Below are positions 1 through 7,403 of a stretch of 17,339 nt of DNA, in pieces. Source of the DNA: an uncultured Prevotella sp. (lineage in GTDB: Bacteria; Bacteroidota; Bacteroidia; Bacteroidales; Bacteroidaceae); assembly GCA_937906495.1 (NCBI GenBank), contig CALCVT010000087.1:1-17339 (forward strand), read 5' to 3'. A program made the translations under genes and the position numbers. Each line of letters opens with the position of its first letter. Position 1 is the stretch's first letter. A model generated the notes under the pieces. It made no database searches and was not told the origin of the DNA. It saw nothing but the letters and a program-made list of their open reading frames with translations.

Positions 1-48
1 GCATGATTCATAATCATGAGGTCCCCAGTTCAATCCTGGGTCGCGCTA
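1..48 (+). tRNA. tRNA with CAT anticodon, 3' part (probably tRNA-Met)
   Basis: The window opens inside a tRNA. The anticodon stem is 2-6 paired with 14-18, and the 7-base loop 7-13 has anticodon CAT at 9-11. The T arm is 24-28 paired with 36-40 around loop TTCAATC. The 3' acceptor strand is 41-47, with A48 as discriminator. No CCA is encoded, so it must be added after transcription. The D arm and 5' acceptor strand lie outside the window, so elongator Met, initiator Met and the Ile2 (lysidine-modified) type cannot be told apart. Confidence 0.9.
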
Positions 49-53
49 CGAAA

Positions 54-88
54 GGCAGTCATAACTTCGGTTATGACTGCCATTTTTT
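54..88 (+). terminator. Rho-independent terminator of the tRNA
   Basis: A perfect 12-bp stem (54-65 with 70-81) is closed by a C-UUCG-G tetraloop and followed by A and six T (83-88). It begins six bases after the end of the tRNA and is a textbook intrinsic terminator. Confidence 0.93.
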
Positions 89-218
89 CGTATTTACCCG
101 TTGTGAATTTGCGCAAAACCCAAAGCCCTTCCCTTCGACAACTACTATTACTCAAAACCCAACCTGACGCCTGTTTTAAAAAGACAAGGATAAAAGACAA
201 CGCAACAAAAAAAAATTG

Positions 219-226
219 TATTTTTG
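219..226 (+). promoter_or_regulatory. Candidate -7 promoter element for the LptF/LptG gene
   Basis: TATTTTTG matches the Bacteroidota sigma-ABfr -7 consensus TAnnTTTG and lies 52 bases upstream of the start codon at 279. I see no convincing TTTG-like -33 element at the expected spacing. An A9 run (207-215) lies just upstream. Confidence 0.5.
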
Positions 227-278
227 CTTCGAATTGTCATAGAGCCGTCCCTGCCCGGCAAACGGCGTACTCAACAAA

Positions 279-2480
279 ATGATTGTATTAAAAAAGTTAG
301 ACCGCTATATACTGCAGAAGTTTCTGCTTATCTTTGTCGGTGCCTTCTTTATCTGTCTGTTCGTCTTCATGATGCAGTTTACCTGGCGCTATGTAGAAGA
401 ACTGATAGGTAAGGGCCTCTCGATTGAAATCCTGGCTCAGTTCTTTTGGTACATGGGCATCACGCTCGTACCTCAATCACTGCCACTTGCGCTGCTGTTG
501 GCCTCGCTGATAACCTTTGGTAATTTGGGCGAATCGCTGGAGTTGTTAGCAATGAAAGCAGCAGGCATACCGCTCATCCGTATCATGAAGCCCTTAGCGG
601 TAATAGCCTTTGCAATGGCCGGAGTCTCCTTCTACTTTCAAAACAGCACCTCGCCCGAAGCACAGATTAACCTGCGTACATTGCTCTTCAGCATGAAGCA
701 ACAATCGCCTGCTGTTGAAATACCCGAAGGCGTCTTCTACAATGGTGTACCAAACATCAACTTATTTGTACAAAAGAAGAACGCAGAAACAGGCATGCTC
801 TACCAAACCATTATCTACAAAACAGACCAGGGCTTTGAGCGGGCGCAAATTGTACTTGCCGACTCGGCACGCATGGAAATGACAAGCGACAAAATGCACC
901 TAAAGCTGGACCTTTGGAATGGTGAACAGTTTGAAAGTTTGCAGGCAGCAGGAGGCAGTATGATACAAAGCAGCACGGAACAACCCTACGACCGCGAAAC
1001 TTTTCAATACAAACAGCTCATCATTGACTTCGACAGTAATTTCAACCTGATGGATAAGGAGATGCTGAGCAACATGCCTTCGGCCAAGAATATGCGACAA
1101 ATAGAGCACTCGGTCGACTCCATAGAACAACATCTCGACTCGGTAGGCAAACAATACTATAGCGAATCTACTCAAACCTACTATAAACGCCCCGAGATGA
1201 ACCGGCGCGACTCGCTGAAACTGAATAGTCAATTGGCAAACTTGAAGGCGGCCCCCGTAGCCAAGTTCGACACCATTCTGGCTCATACTCCGCTCGACAA
1301 ACTCAACTATGCCAGACAACAGGCACGCTCAACCATCAAATCGATGAAGTCGGATTTGGAGTGGAAAAGCATCATTACAAGCGATGGCGACAACATTATA
1401 CGCTACCACTGGGTGGAATGGCATCAAAAAATGACCTTTTCATTGGCCTGCATCCTCTTTTTCTTTGTTGGAGCCCCATTGGGTGCCATCATCCGTAAGG
1501 GTGGCCTCGGAATGCCTACGGTCATCTCTGTCATCATCTTTATTATCTGGTACATCATCCATACCGGCTGTATGAAGATGGCACGCGATGGTTCCATCAA
1601 TATGGCTATCGGTATGTGGATAAGTACATTGGCTATTGCCCCTTTCAGTATATTCTTTACCTACAAGGCCAACAGCGACTCCGTAGTGTTCAATATGGAT
1701 GCTTACAAAAACGTGTTCTGCCGTCTGCTGGGCATCCGCACCAAACGGCATATTGCACGCAAAGAAGTAATCATTGATGAACCAGACATAAACCGCATGA
1801 TGCTGGCTACACAAAGCCTGCGCAAACAGTGCACCGACTACAATGAAGACAAACAGTTGCTGCGTGCACCCAGTTACATGCGTATCTTCTTTAAACATAA
1901 CCCCGACCACGAAGTTGAGGCAATAAGCCAGCAGATGGAAACCATCATTGAGGAACTCTCAAATAGCAAAGACTCCAAAATAATTGGTATTTTAAACGAG
2001 TTCCCCGTGTTGTACACTACTGCACATACCTCTCCATTCAACAACTCACGCTTGAACCGTGCTGCCGGAGTATTCTTCCCAGTCGGCATGGTACTTTGGT
2101 TCCGTATCTGGCGCTTTAGGTTAAGGCTTCTACGCGATTTGCGTATCATCATACGCACCTGCGACCGGCTTACTGCCACTATAGAAGGAACTGCATCCCA
2201 AGAGGAAGGAAGCGGCATTGAGGCTGAGCAAACTGCAGAGAGCAACAAGGTAAAACGCAAACTCAGGGGCGTTAAAATTGCCGTAGTTATAATTATGATA
2301 ACCCTGCTCGGCAACCTTGTATGGAAAGGTTGGAATCGCCAACAACGCAAAAAACAGATGCAACGTACCGAACAGGCTTCCAAACAGCCTGCAACCGAAG
2401 CACCTGCTACCATGCAAGTTACCCAACAAGACGGGCAATCAAATAATATTACGAGCAAACCATCTCTCCAGGTAAACTAA
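279..2480 (+). CDS. LptF/LptG family (YjgP/YjgQ) lipopolysaccharide export permease
   Basis: Inner-membrane permease of the LptB2FG ABC transporter that extracts lipopolysaccharide and passes it to the periplasmic bridge; Bacteroidota carry such a long YjgP/YjgQ protein. Visible are an N-terminal membrane segment (about 16-36), two more at about 52-80 and 100-120, a periplasmic region (about 120-380), then C-terminal membrane segments at about 385-405, 412-430 and 442-462. Residues 84-96 (GESLELLAMKAAG) form the cytoplasmic coupling-helix motif of the family. After residue about 465 comes a region with a hydrophobic stretch near 594-608, then a tail (about 637-733) with another membrane-like segment at 665-682 and a Gln/Thr-rich end. 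The start at 279 places the first helix normally. At 733 residues it is longer than the roughly 630-650 I expect. Whether it acts as LptF, LptG or both is not shown by sequence. Confidence 0.9.
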   Translation: MIVLKKLDRYILQKFLLIFVGAFFICLFVFMMQFTWRYVEELIGKGLSIEILAQFFWYMGITLVPQSLPLALLLASLITFGNLGESLELLAMKAAGIPLIRIMKPLAVIAFAMAGVSFYFQNSTSPEAQINLRTLLFSMKQQSPAVEIPEGVFYNGVPNINLFVQKKNAETGMLYQTIIYKTDQGFERAQIVLADSARMEMTSDKMHLKLDLWNGEQFESLQAAGGSMIQSSTEQPYDRETFQYKQLIIDFDSNFNLMDKEMLSNMPSAKNMRQIEHSVDSIEQHLDSVGKQYYSESTQTYYKRPEMNRRDSLKLNSQLANLKAAPVAKFDTILAHTPLDKLNYARQQARSTIKSMKSDLEWKSIITSDGDNIIRYHWVEWHQKMTFSLACILFFFVGAPLGAIIRKGGLGMPTVISVIIFIIWYIIHTGCMKMARDGSINMAIGMWISTLAIAPFSIFFTYKANSDSVVFNMDAYKNVFCRLLGIRTKRHIARKEVIIDEPDINRMMLATQSLRKQCTDYNEDKQLLRAPSYMRIFFKHNPDHEVEAISQQMETIIEELSNSKDSKIIGILNEFPVLYTTAHTSPFNNSRLNRAAGVFFPVGMVLWFRIWRFRLRLLRDLRIIIRTCDRLTATIEGTASQEEGSGIEAEQTAESNKVKRKLRGVKIAVVIIMITLLGNLVWKGWNRQQRKKQMQRTEQASKQPATEAPATMQVTQQDGQSNNITSKPSLQVN

Positions 2481-2580
2481 CCTTTTGAATAATCAACCAT
2501 CAAAAAACACATATCTAATTCCTAAAACCTATCAGCAGCGAGCCGCATACCGCCCCTGCACATAGACAATAAAATAGCAT

Positions 2581-3789
2581 ATGGAATCATTCAAACTTGC
2601 CACCATCGAACAAGCCATCGAGGATTTCAAAAACGGAAAGTTCGTCATTGTTGTTGACGACGAAGACCGCGAGAACGAAGGAGACCTGATAATGGCCGCC
2701 GAACTCGTTACCCCCGAACATGTCAACTACATGCTGCGAAACGGACGCGGCGTATTGTGTACTCCCATTACCCAAGAACGCTGCAAAGAGTTAAAGCTTG
2801 AACGCCAAGTGCAGGATAACACCAGCATGCTCGGCACCCCCTTCACCGTAACCATCGACCTGCTCGAAGGATGTACCACAGGTGTCAGTTGTCACGACCG
2901 TGCTGCAACCATCCGCGCGCTGGCCGACCCTGAACGCCGCCCCGAACACTTTGGCCGTCCCGGACATATTAACCCCTTGTACGCTCAAGACCGCGGAGTT
3001 TTGGCTCGAGCCGGACACACTGAGGCCTCGATTGACCTGGCACGTCTGGCCGGTATGCAACCCGCCGCCTGCCTTATCGAAATTCTCAATGAAGATGGTA
3101 CAATGGCCCGTATGCCTCAGTTGCAAGTATTTGCCCAACGCGAAGGACTCAACATCATTACCATCAAAGACCTCATAGCATACCGACTCAAGAATGAATG
3201 CCTTGTTGAGCAGGGCGAGGAAGTTGATATGCCGACCGAGTACGGACACTTCCGCCTCATCCCCTTCCGTCAAAAGAGCAACAAACTTGAACACATTGCC
3301 TTGATTAAAGGCGAATGGGAAGAGAACGAACCAATCATGGTTCGCGTACATTCCTCGTGCATGACGGGCGATATTTTCGGCTCAGAAAGATGCGATTGCG
3401 GCGAACAGTTACATAAAGCAATGCGCATGATTGAAAAAGAAGGCAAGGGTGTTATTCTATACCTCAATCAAGAAGGCCGAGGCATTGGGCTCATGGCTAA
3501 AATTGCTGCTTACAAATTGCAAGAAGAGGGCTACGACACTGTTGATGCCAACGTACATCTTGGTTACGACCCCGATGAACGCGACTATGGCGTTGGCGCA
3601 CAAATTTTAGGTATGCTGGGAGTAAGCAAAATGCGTCTGCTCACCAACAATCCCGTAAAACGCGTAGGACTTGAGGCTTACGGACTCGAAATTACCGAGA
3701 ACGTTCCCATCGAAACCACCCCTAATCCCTACAACGAGCGTTATCTCAAAACGAAGAAGAATCGCATGGGGCATACCCTGCACCTTTAA
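2581..3789 (+). CDS. ribBA: Bifunctional 3,4-dihydroxy-2-butanone 4-phosphate synthase / GTP cyclohydrolase II
   Basis: Cytoplasmic enzyme for both entry steps of riboflavin synthesis: ribulose 5-phosphate to the four-carbon precursor, and GTP to the pyrimidine precursor. The N-terminal RibB half (about 1-205) has the acidic motif DDEDRENEGD (26-35) and the HTEASIDL motif (147-154). The C-terminal RibA half (about 210-402) has the zinc cysteines C260, C271 and C273, the GRGIGL loop (299-304), the catalytic D332-x-R334 pair of DERDYG, and NNPVKR (356-361). All expected catalytic residues are present, so both halves should be active. The 402-residue length is normal. It starts 100 bases after the permease gene; no TAnnTTTG is seen in that gap, so it may be read from the upstream promoter. 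No FMN riboswitch is recognisable. Confidence 0.96.
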   Translation: MESFKLATIEQAIEDFKNGKFVIVVDDEDRENEGDLIMAAELVTPEHVNYMLRNGRGVLCTPITQERCKELKLERQVQDNTSMLGTPFTVTIDLLEGCTTGVSCHDRAATIRALADPERRPEHFGRPGHINPLYAQDRGVLARAGHTEASIDLARLAGMQPAACLIEILNEDGTMARMPQLQVFAQREGLNIITIKDLIAYRLKNECLVEQGEEVDMPTEYGHFRLIPFRQKSNKLEHIALIKGEWEENEPIMVRVHSSCMTGDIFGSERCDCGEQLHKAMRMIEKEGKGVILYLNQEGRGIGLMAKIAAYKLQEEGYDTVDANVHLGYDPDERDYGVGAQILGMLGVSKMRLLTNNPVKRVGLEAYGLEITENVPIETTPNPYNERYLKTKKNRMGHTLHL

Positions 3790-3792
3790 ACT

Positions 3793-3817
3793 GCACACTC
3801 CCTTGAATGTAGTGTGC
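3793..3817 (+). other. Short hairpin just after ribBA
   Basis: A 7-bp perfect stem (3793-3799 with 3811-3817) starts four bases after the ribBA stop codon. It has no T-run, so it is a weak terminator at best. Further down, an imperfect hairpin (3882-3907) is followed by a T-rich stretch (3914-3924) just ahead of the next gene; either could reduce read-through. Confidence 0.3.
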
Positions 3818-3944
3818 CTAATGATGTAATACATCTAACACCACTACAGACAAAGGCCTTTTTCCTTTTATTCAGCGCCTGCAGCTCTGCCTTTTTGGCT
3901 GCAGCTGTGGGTGCTTTTCTTTTTAATCCCTATAGACTTTAGAT

Positions 3945-4661
3945 ATGGAAAAGAACATTTACGGCTACGACCCCAACAGCGTAGAACAAACCCGCACCAA
4001 CGTTTTCCCCGCCCTTATGTCGAAGGTTTACCTATGGATGACCTTGGCATTGACTATGACCGGGCTTACGGCCTATTATGTTGCCAATAACGAATCGCTC
4101 ATTTACACCCTTATAAGCAATAATATATTGTTTTTCGGACTGCTTATCGGCGAACTGATCCTGGTCGGCTACTTTTCAGCCCGCATTATGCACATGTCGT
4201 TTGCCACAGCAGGCCTTCTATTTGCTGCTTACTCTATTCTTAATGGTGTAACCCTCTCAGTCATACTGCTTGCCTACACCATGGAGAGCATAGCCAGCAC
4301 CTTCTTCATTACTGCAGGAACTTTTGGAGCCATGTCAGCAATCGGCCTATTTATAAAGCGCGACCTTTCGGCCATGGGACGATTTCTGTTTATGGCACTA
4401 TTTGGTTTAATTATAGCCACTTTAGTTAATCTATTTGTAGCTAGCACTACCATGAGTTGGGCCATTACATATTTAGGTGTATTTATCTTTTGCGGTCTTA
4501 CTGCCTACGATACCCAAAAGATGAAGGACATACTTCGGGAGTACGAGTATAGCGGCGATACCAACGTATTGAAGATTGCTTTGCTATGCAGTCTCTCACT
4601 GTATCTTGACTTTGTCAACTTGTTTATCCACCTGCTGCGCATTTTTGGCGACCGCCGCTAA
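3945..4661 (+). CDS. Bax inhibitor-1 / YccA family membrane protein
   Basis: Integral inner-membrane protein of the BI-1 (TMBIM) family. Bacterial members such as B. subtilis YetJ are pH-dependent calcium leak channels, and E. coli YccA modulates FtsH; which role applies here is unknown. Seven hydrophobic segments can be seen at about 24-46, 52-76, 82-110, 117-137, 143-166, 170-188 and 208-232, which fits the family fold. The signature is C-terminal: GLTAYDTQKMK (184-194) and SLSLYLDFVNLF (216-227). Asp189 and Asp222 lie where the paired aspartates of the family's pH-sensing latch are expected. Length 238 is normal. No TAnnTTTG element is seen in the 155-base gap upstream. It is not obviously linked in function to the ribBA or aspC neighbours. 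Confidence 0.93.
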   Translation: MEKNIYGYDPNSVEQTRTNVFPALMSKVYLWMTLALTMTGLTAYYVANNESLIYTLISNNILFFGLLIGELILVGYFSARIMHMSFATAGLLFAAYSILNGVTLSVILLAYTMESIASTFFITAGTFGAMSAIGLFIKRDLSAMGRFLFMALFGLIIATLVNLFVASTTMSWAITYLGVFIFCGLTAYDTQKMKDILREYEYSGDTNVLKIALLCSLSLYLDFVNLFIHLLRIFGDRR

Positions 4662-4707
4662 GACCTCCGTCCGGCCAACTGATATCGAACACAACACTCA
4701 ACTATAC

Positions 4708-4848
4708 TTAACCGGCTTGCGACATACCGCCAGGCGATATACTGCAAGCCAGCTTCGGAGCGTTGCCAACCAACCCCTCCGATTAACTCCAATCATTACC
4801 CATTAAACTATTCAACAAAATGCTTTCATCTCTCGTTAACCGGCTTGC
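4708..4848 (+). repeat. 13-base direct repeat with an intervening complementary copy in the aspC leader
   Basis: TTAACCGGCTTGC occurs at 4708-4720 and again at 4836-4848, inside the first codons of the aminotransferase gene. Between them, GCAAGCC (4744-4750) is complementary to the GGCTTGC core of both copies. In RNA it could form a local hairpin with the first copy or pair with the second copy next to the start codon. The pairing is only 7 bp, so a regulatory role is speculative. Confidence 0.45.
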
Positions 4849-6010
4849 ACCCTCGGCCACCCTGGCCATGTCGCAAAAGAGTGCCGAACTCAAAGCACAA
4901 GGTATTGACATTATCAACCTTTCGGTAGGTGAACCCGACTTCAACACCCCCGACCACATTAAGGAGGCTGCCAAGAAAGCTATCGACGACAACTACTCAC
5001 GCTATTCGCCCGTACCCGGATACCCTGCACTGCGTCAGGCCATTGTCAATAAACTCAAAATCGAAAACGGACTGGACTACAGCACTGACCAGATTGTATG
5101 CTCAAACGGTGCCAAGCAGTGTGTGTGCAATGCTGTTATGGCATTGGTATCGCCGGGAGACGAGGTTATCATTCCTGCCCCCTATTGGGTAAGCTATCCA
5201 CAGATGGTACTGATGGCTGATGGTAAACCCGTTTATATTGAAGCCGGTATTGAGCAAGATTTCAAGATAACTGCCGAACAGCTTGAACAAGCCATTACGC
5301 CTAAAACCAAAGCTATCATTCTCTGTTCGCCGAGCAATCCCACCGGATCGGTATATAGCGAGCCGGAACTCGAAGCATTGGCAGAAGTGTTGCGCCGTCA
5401 CGAACAGGTATATGTGCTGAGCGATGAAATTTACGAGCACATCAACTACACCGGCAAACATGCCTCGATTGCAGCTTGCCCGGGTATGAAAGAGCGCACC
5501 ATCGTTATTAACGGTGTATCGAAGGCTTATGCCATGACAGGCTGGCGCATTGGTTTTTTGGCTGCCCCCACAGTCATAGCCAAGGCCTGCAGCAAACTTC
5601 AAGGCCAATACACCAGCGGTCCATGCTCGGTAAGCCAGGTTGCTGCCACCGAAGCTTTTGCCGGTTCGCAGGAGTGTGTTGAAACCATGCGTCAGGCCTT
5701 TAGCCGCCGCAAGGAACTCATTGTTCGTCTGGCAAAGGAAATACCCGGATTTGAGGTTAACGACCCTCATGGTGCCTTTTACCTTTTTCCTAAGTGCAGC
5801 TATTACTACGGCATGACCGACGGCACACACGTTATTAACAACTCTACAGACTTTGCACTCTATCTGCTCGAAGTGGCCCACGTAGCAACTGTTGGCGGCG
5901 ATGCTTTCGGTTCGCCCGAATGTTTCCGTATGAGCTATGCTACCAGCGATGAGAACATAGTAGAGGCCCTCAAACGCATTCGTGAAGCCGTAAGCAAACT
6001 ACATGCATAA
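4820..6010 (+). CDS. aspC: PLP-dependent aspartate aminotransferase, class I (subgroup 1-beta type)
   Basis: Cytoplasmic transaminase exchanging amino groups between aspartate/oxaloacetate and glutamate/2-oxoglutarate. The PLP-binding lysine is K235 in VSKAYAMTGWRIG (233-245); N173 in SPSNPTG, D202 and Y205 in SDEIYEH, R243 and the substrate carboxylate arginine R370 are all at the expected places. K99 in NGAKQ matches the lysine that recognises the side-chain carboxylate in Thermus-type (1-beta) enzymes. Some relatives are prephenate aminotransferases, so that activity, or both, cannot be excluded. Length 396 is normal. The ATG at 4820 gives the usual N-terminus. The gene is 158 bases after the BI-1 gene, no TAnnTTTG element was seen before it, and a strong terminator lies 27 bases after it. 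Confidence 0.93.
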   Translation: MLSSLVNRLAPSATLAMSQKSAELKAQGIDIINLSVGEPDFNTPDHIKEAAKKAIDDNYSRYSPVPGYPALRQAIVNKLKIENGLDYSTDQIVCSNGAKQCVCNAVMALVSPGDEVIIPAPYWVSYPQMVLMADGKPVYIEAGIEQDFKITAEQLEQAITPKTKAIILCSPSNPTGSVYSEPELEALAEVLRRHEQVYVLSDEIYEHINYTGKHASIAACPGMKERTIVINGVSKAYAMTGWRIGFLAAPTVIAKACSKLQGQYTSGPCSVSQVAATEAFAGSQECVETMRQAFSRRKELIVRLAKEIPGFEVNDPHGAFYLFPKCSYYYGMTDGTHVINNSTDFALYLLEVAHVATVGGDAFGSPECFRMSYATSDENIVEALKRIREAVSKLHA

Positions 6011-6037
6011 AGTTTGCGGTGCAAAAACCCGGTTTAA

Positions 6038-6091
6038 ATAAATTAAGCGCCGCTCGGCAGATAGACATCTGCCGAGCGGCGCTTAATTTAT
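6038..6091. terminator. Bidirectional terminator between aspC and the lysO pair
   Basis: A perfect 25-bp inverted repeat (6038-6062 with 6067-6091) with a 4-base loop AGAC. Its core is GC-rich and both outer ends are A/T-rich, giving a U-rich tail in either direction. It sits between convergent genes ending at 6010 (plus) and 6111 (minus). Confidence 0.9.
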
Positions 6092-6110
6092 GAATTACGG
6101 GCAATGCCCA

Positions 6111-6731
6111 TCAGAATTCACACAAGAAGGGAACGAGAAAGGGTATTGACATTTCGAGCATAATGCCATGAAAAAGCGAAACGGGCAACATCTCCTGACC
6201 CGAAACACGCACAATTGCCGGAAGTGTCACATCGATAGAGGTTACACCCGCTGCTGTTATCGGTGCATATGGCCCGAAGAAACGGGCAAAGAGCGGTGCC
6301 AATACCAAAGAGAACAACTCACGCCACACATTCGAGAGTAAAGCTATAATGCCTAACTCGGTTGCCATCTGTGTACCCAGGGTATCAGCCTTCAGTTCTG
6401 TAATAAGTATGGAAGACAATGAATAATACCCCAATCCGCTGCCCACAGCCATGCTGTCAACTACACTCCAACGCGTAAGCAACAAACCAGCAAGGGCCGA
6501 AAAAATAAGAGTGCCGACTACAGTAGCTAACGGGAGTACCAGCATTTTAGGACGGCAATTACTCAAGATTGCTTTGAGGTTATTGCTACAGCCAACACTG
6601 ATTCCCACTTGAAACATCAGGGCATACAATATATAAATTGAGGCATCATGAAGGTCCCAGTCTAACTCAAAAACAGCACCGCTGATACATCCTAAAAAGA
6701 ACATCAGCACGACCAATAGGCTCTGCTTCAT
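6111..6731 (-). CDS. LysO-family lysine exporter, large (C-terminal) part
   Basis: Inner-membrane protein corresponding to the C-terminal two thirds of E. coli LysO (YbjE, DUF340), which exports L-lysine and gives thialysine resistance. About seven to eight hydrophobic segments are spread over 206 residues. Recognisable family stretches are GISVGCSNNLK (43-53), GSGLGYYSLSSIL (98-109), SIDVTLP (165-171) and the C-terminal VSLFHGIMLEMSIPFLVPF (184-202). Its ATG overlaps the stop of the upstream small gene by four bases (ATGA, 6728-6731), implying translational coupling and 1:1 synthesis. The two products sum to 299 residues, about the length of single-chain LysO. The amino acid actually exported is inferred from the family. 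Confidence 0.85.
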   Translation of the reverse strand: MKQSLLVVLMFFLGCISGAVFELDWDLHDASIYILYALMFQVGISVGCSNNLKAILSNCRPKMLVLPLATVVGTLIFSALAGLLLTRWSVVDSMAVGSGLGYYSLSSILITELKADTLGTQMATELGIIALLSNVWRELFSLVLAPLFARFFGPYAPITAAGVTSIDVTLPAIVRVSGQEMLPVSLFHGIMLEMSIPFLVPFLCEF

Positions 6732-7009
6732 TTCAGGTCCTCCTTTCTTTTAAAGAAAAATCGATAAACCACCCAACCTGCTACGGCACTGCCCAGAATA
6801 CTGGAAAAGCCAATGAGCAAACCTTGCCCGCCAAAACTCCAGAGATGCTGTACAATCTGACGATTTTCGCCTACCGAGATGCCCAATACAAACAGCATGA
6901 ACCATATGGTAACCGTGATTGTGTGATTCACATGCTGCAACACACGATAACGACGCAGCAAATACCCAACCGCCCCACCGCAGAGGGCGATAAAGACGAC
7001 TTTAAACAT
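6728..7009 (-). CDS. LysO-family lysine exporter, small (N-terminal) part
   Basis: A 93-residue membrane protein with three hydrophobic segments (about 3-18, 28-45, 60-84) that matches the N-terminal third of single-chain LysO. It has GISVG at 43-47, exactly the register of GISVG (43-47) in the next gene's product, and the flanking helices also look alike, so the two proteins seem to be related repeats. It is the first gene of the minus-strand pair, with a possible promoter at 7042-7049. No frameshift needs to be invoked: both genes have their own ATG and a clean 4-base overlap, so this is a genuine split and not a broken gene. Confidence 0.82.
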   Translation of the reverse strand: MFKVVFIALCGGAVGYLLRRYRVLQHVNHTITVTIWFMLFVLGISVGENRQIVQHLWSFGGQGLLIGFSSILGSAVAGWVVYRFFFKRKEDLK

Positions 7010-7041
7010 AGTTATTTCTTAGGTTTAGTATTTTGTCGGTG

Positions 7042-7049
7042 CGAAGATA
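7042..7049 (-). promoter_or_regulatory. Candidate -7 element for the lysO pair
   Basis: Read on the minus strand, TATCTTCG differs by one base from TAnnTTTG and lies 32 bases upstream of the small-gene ATG (7009). No clear -33 element is seen. Confidence 0.35.
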
Positions 7050-7119
7050 CAAGTTTTAATCGGATTATGCTGATGTGCGTTCGGCTTTTGCTTTAAACTT
7101 TAAGTTAAATCCCTTCAGT

Positions 7120-7157
7120 TTGGTTAACCAATGTGTCGGATGATTACCCATTATCAT
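7120..7157. promoter_or_regulatory. Two dyads, possible operator for lysO or the divergent gene
   Basis: TTGGTTAACCAA (7120-7131) is a perfect 12-bp palindrome. Nine bases on, ATGAT-N8-ATCAT (7140-7157) is a second dyad. Both lie in the divergent gap, about 70-110 bases upstream of the candidate lysO -7 element. Binding by a regulator is inference; no regulator gene is in the window. Confidence 0.35.
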
Positions 7158-7343
7158 ACAGACAGCCTTGCCTTCGGCAAATTTTAACTCTATTGCTTAG
7201 AACTTTACACGGCATGTATAATCATCTACATCCGCTGTGCGAACCACCATATACCTGCGGGCTGCGCCTGGCAAAATAGCAGACCTACACCTTAGACTGA
7301 GAAGACTGTTTATGCCCTGCTCCAACAGAAAACGGAGCAAACG

Positions 7344-7375
7344 TTTCATATTCTCTGCCCTTTGACGTATCTTTG
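7344..7375 (+). promoter_or_regulatory. Candidate promoter of the NUDIX-tex run
   Basis: TATCTTTG at 7368-7375 is a full match to the TAnnTTTG -7 consensus, 28 bases before the start codon. TTTC at 7344-7347, 20 bases upstream of it, is a near match to the TTTG -33 element. Confidence 0.6.
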
Positions 7376-7403
7376 TTGCTTAAACCAACCTGTACGATAA
7401 GGT

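Larger units (their letters stand above)
7010..7403. other. 394-bp divergent intergenic region, no gene
   Basis: This gap separates the minus-strand lysO pair from the plus-strand NUDIX gene. It holds promoter-like elements for both directions, two dyads at 7120-7157, and a 5-bp hairpin (7168-7180) followed by ATTTTAA. I saw no coding frame with recognisable protein content and no known riboswitch. The stretch 7190-7340 shows nothing I can name. Confidence 0.6.

Noticed and set aside
16..282. Open frame of 88 codons at the start of the window
   Set aside because: It begins inside the tRNA, runs through its terminator and has no recognisable protein character.
2481..2580. FMN riboswitch ahead of ribBA
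   Set aside because: The 100-base gap is too short and lacks the conserved FMN aptamer segments.
5102..5881. 259-codon minus-strand frame opposite aspC
   Set aside because: It lies wholly antisense to a clear aminotransferase, and its sequence has the Cys/Gly/His-rich look of a mirror frame.
6728..6731. Split lysO as a frameshifted pseudogene
   Set aside because: Both halves have their own ATG, the overlap is the standard ATGA coupling form, and both sequences are well kept.
7010..7403. Lysine riboswitch ahead of lysO
   Set aside because: I could not trace the conserved five-helix junction or its motifs; only short dyads and a 5-bp hairpin are present.
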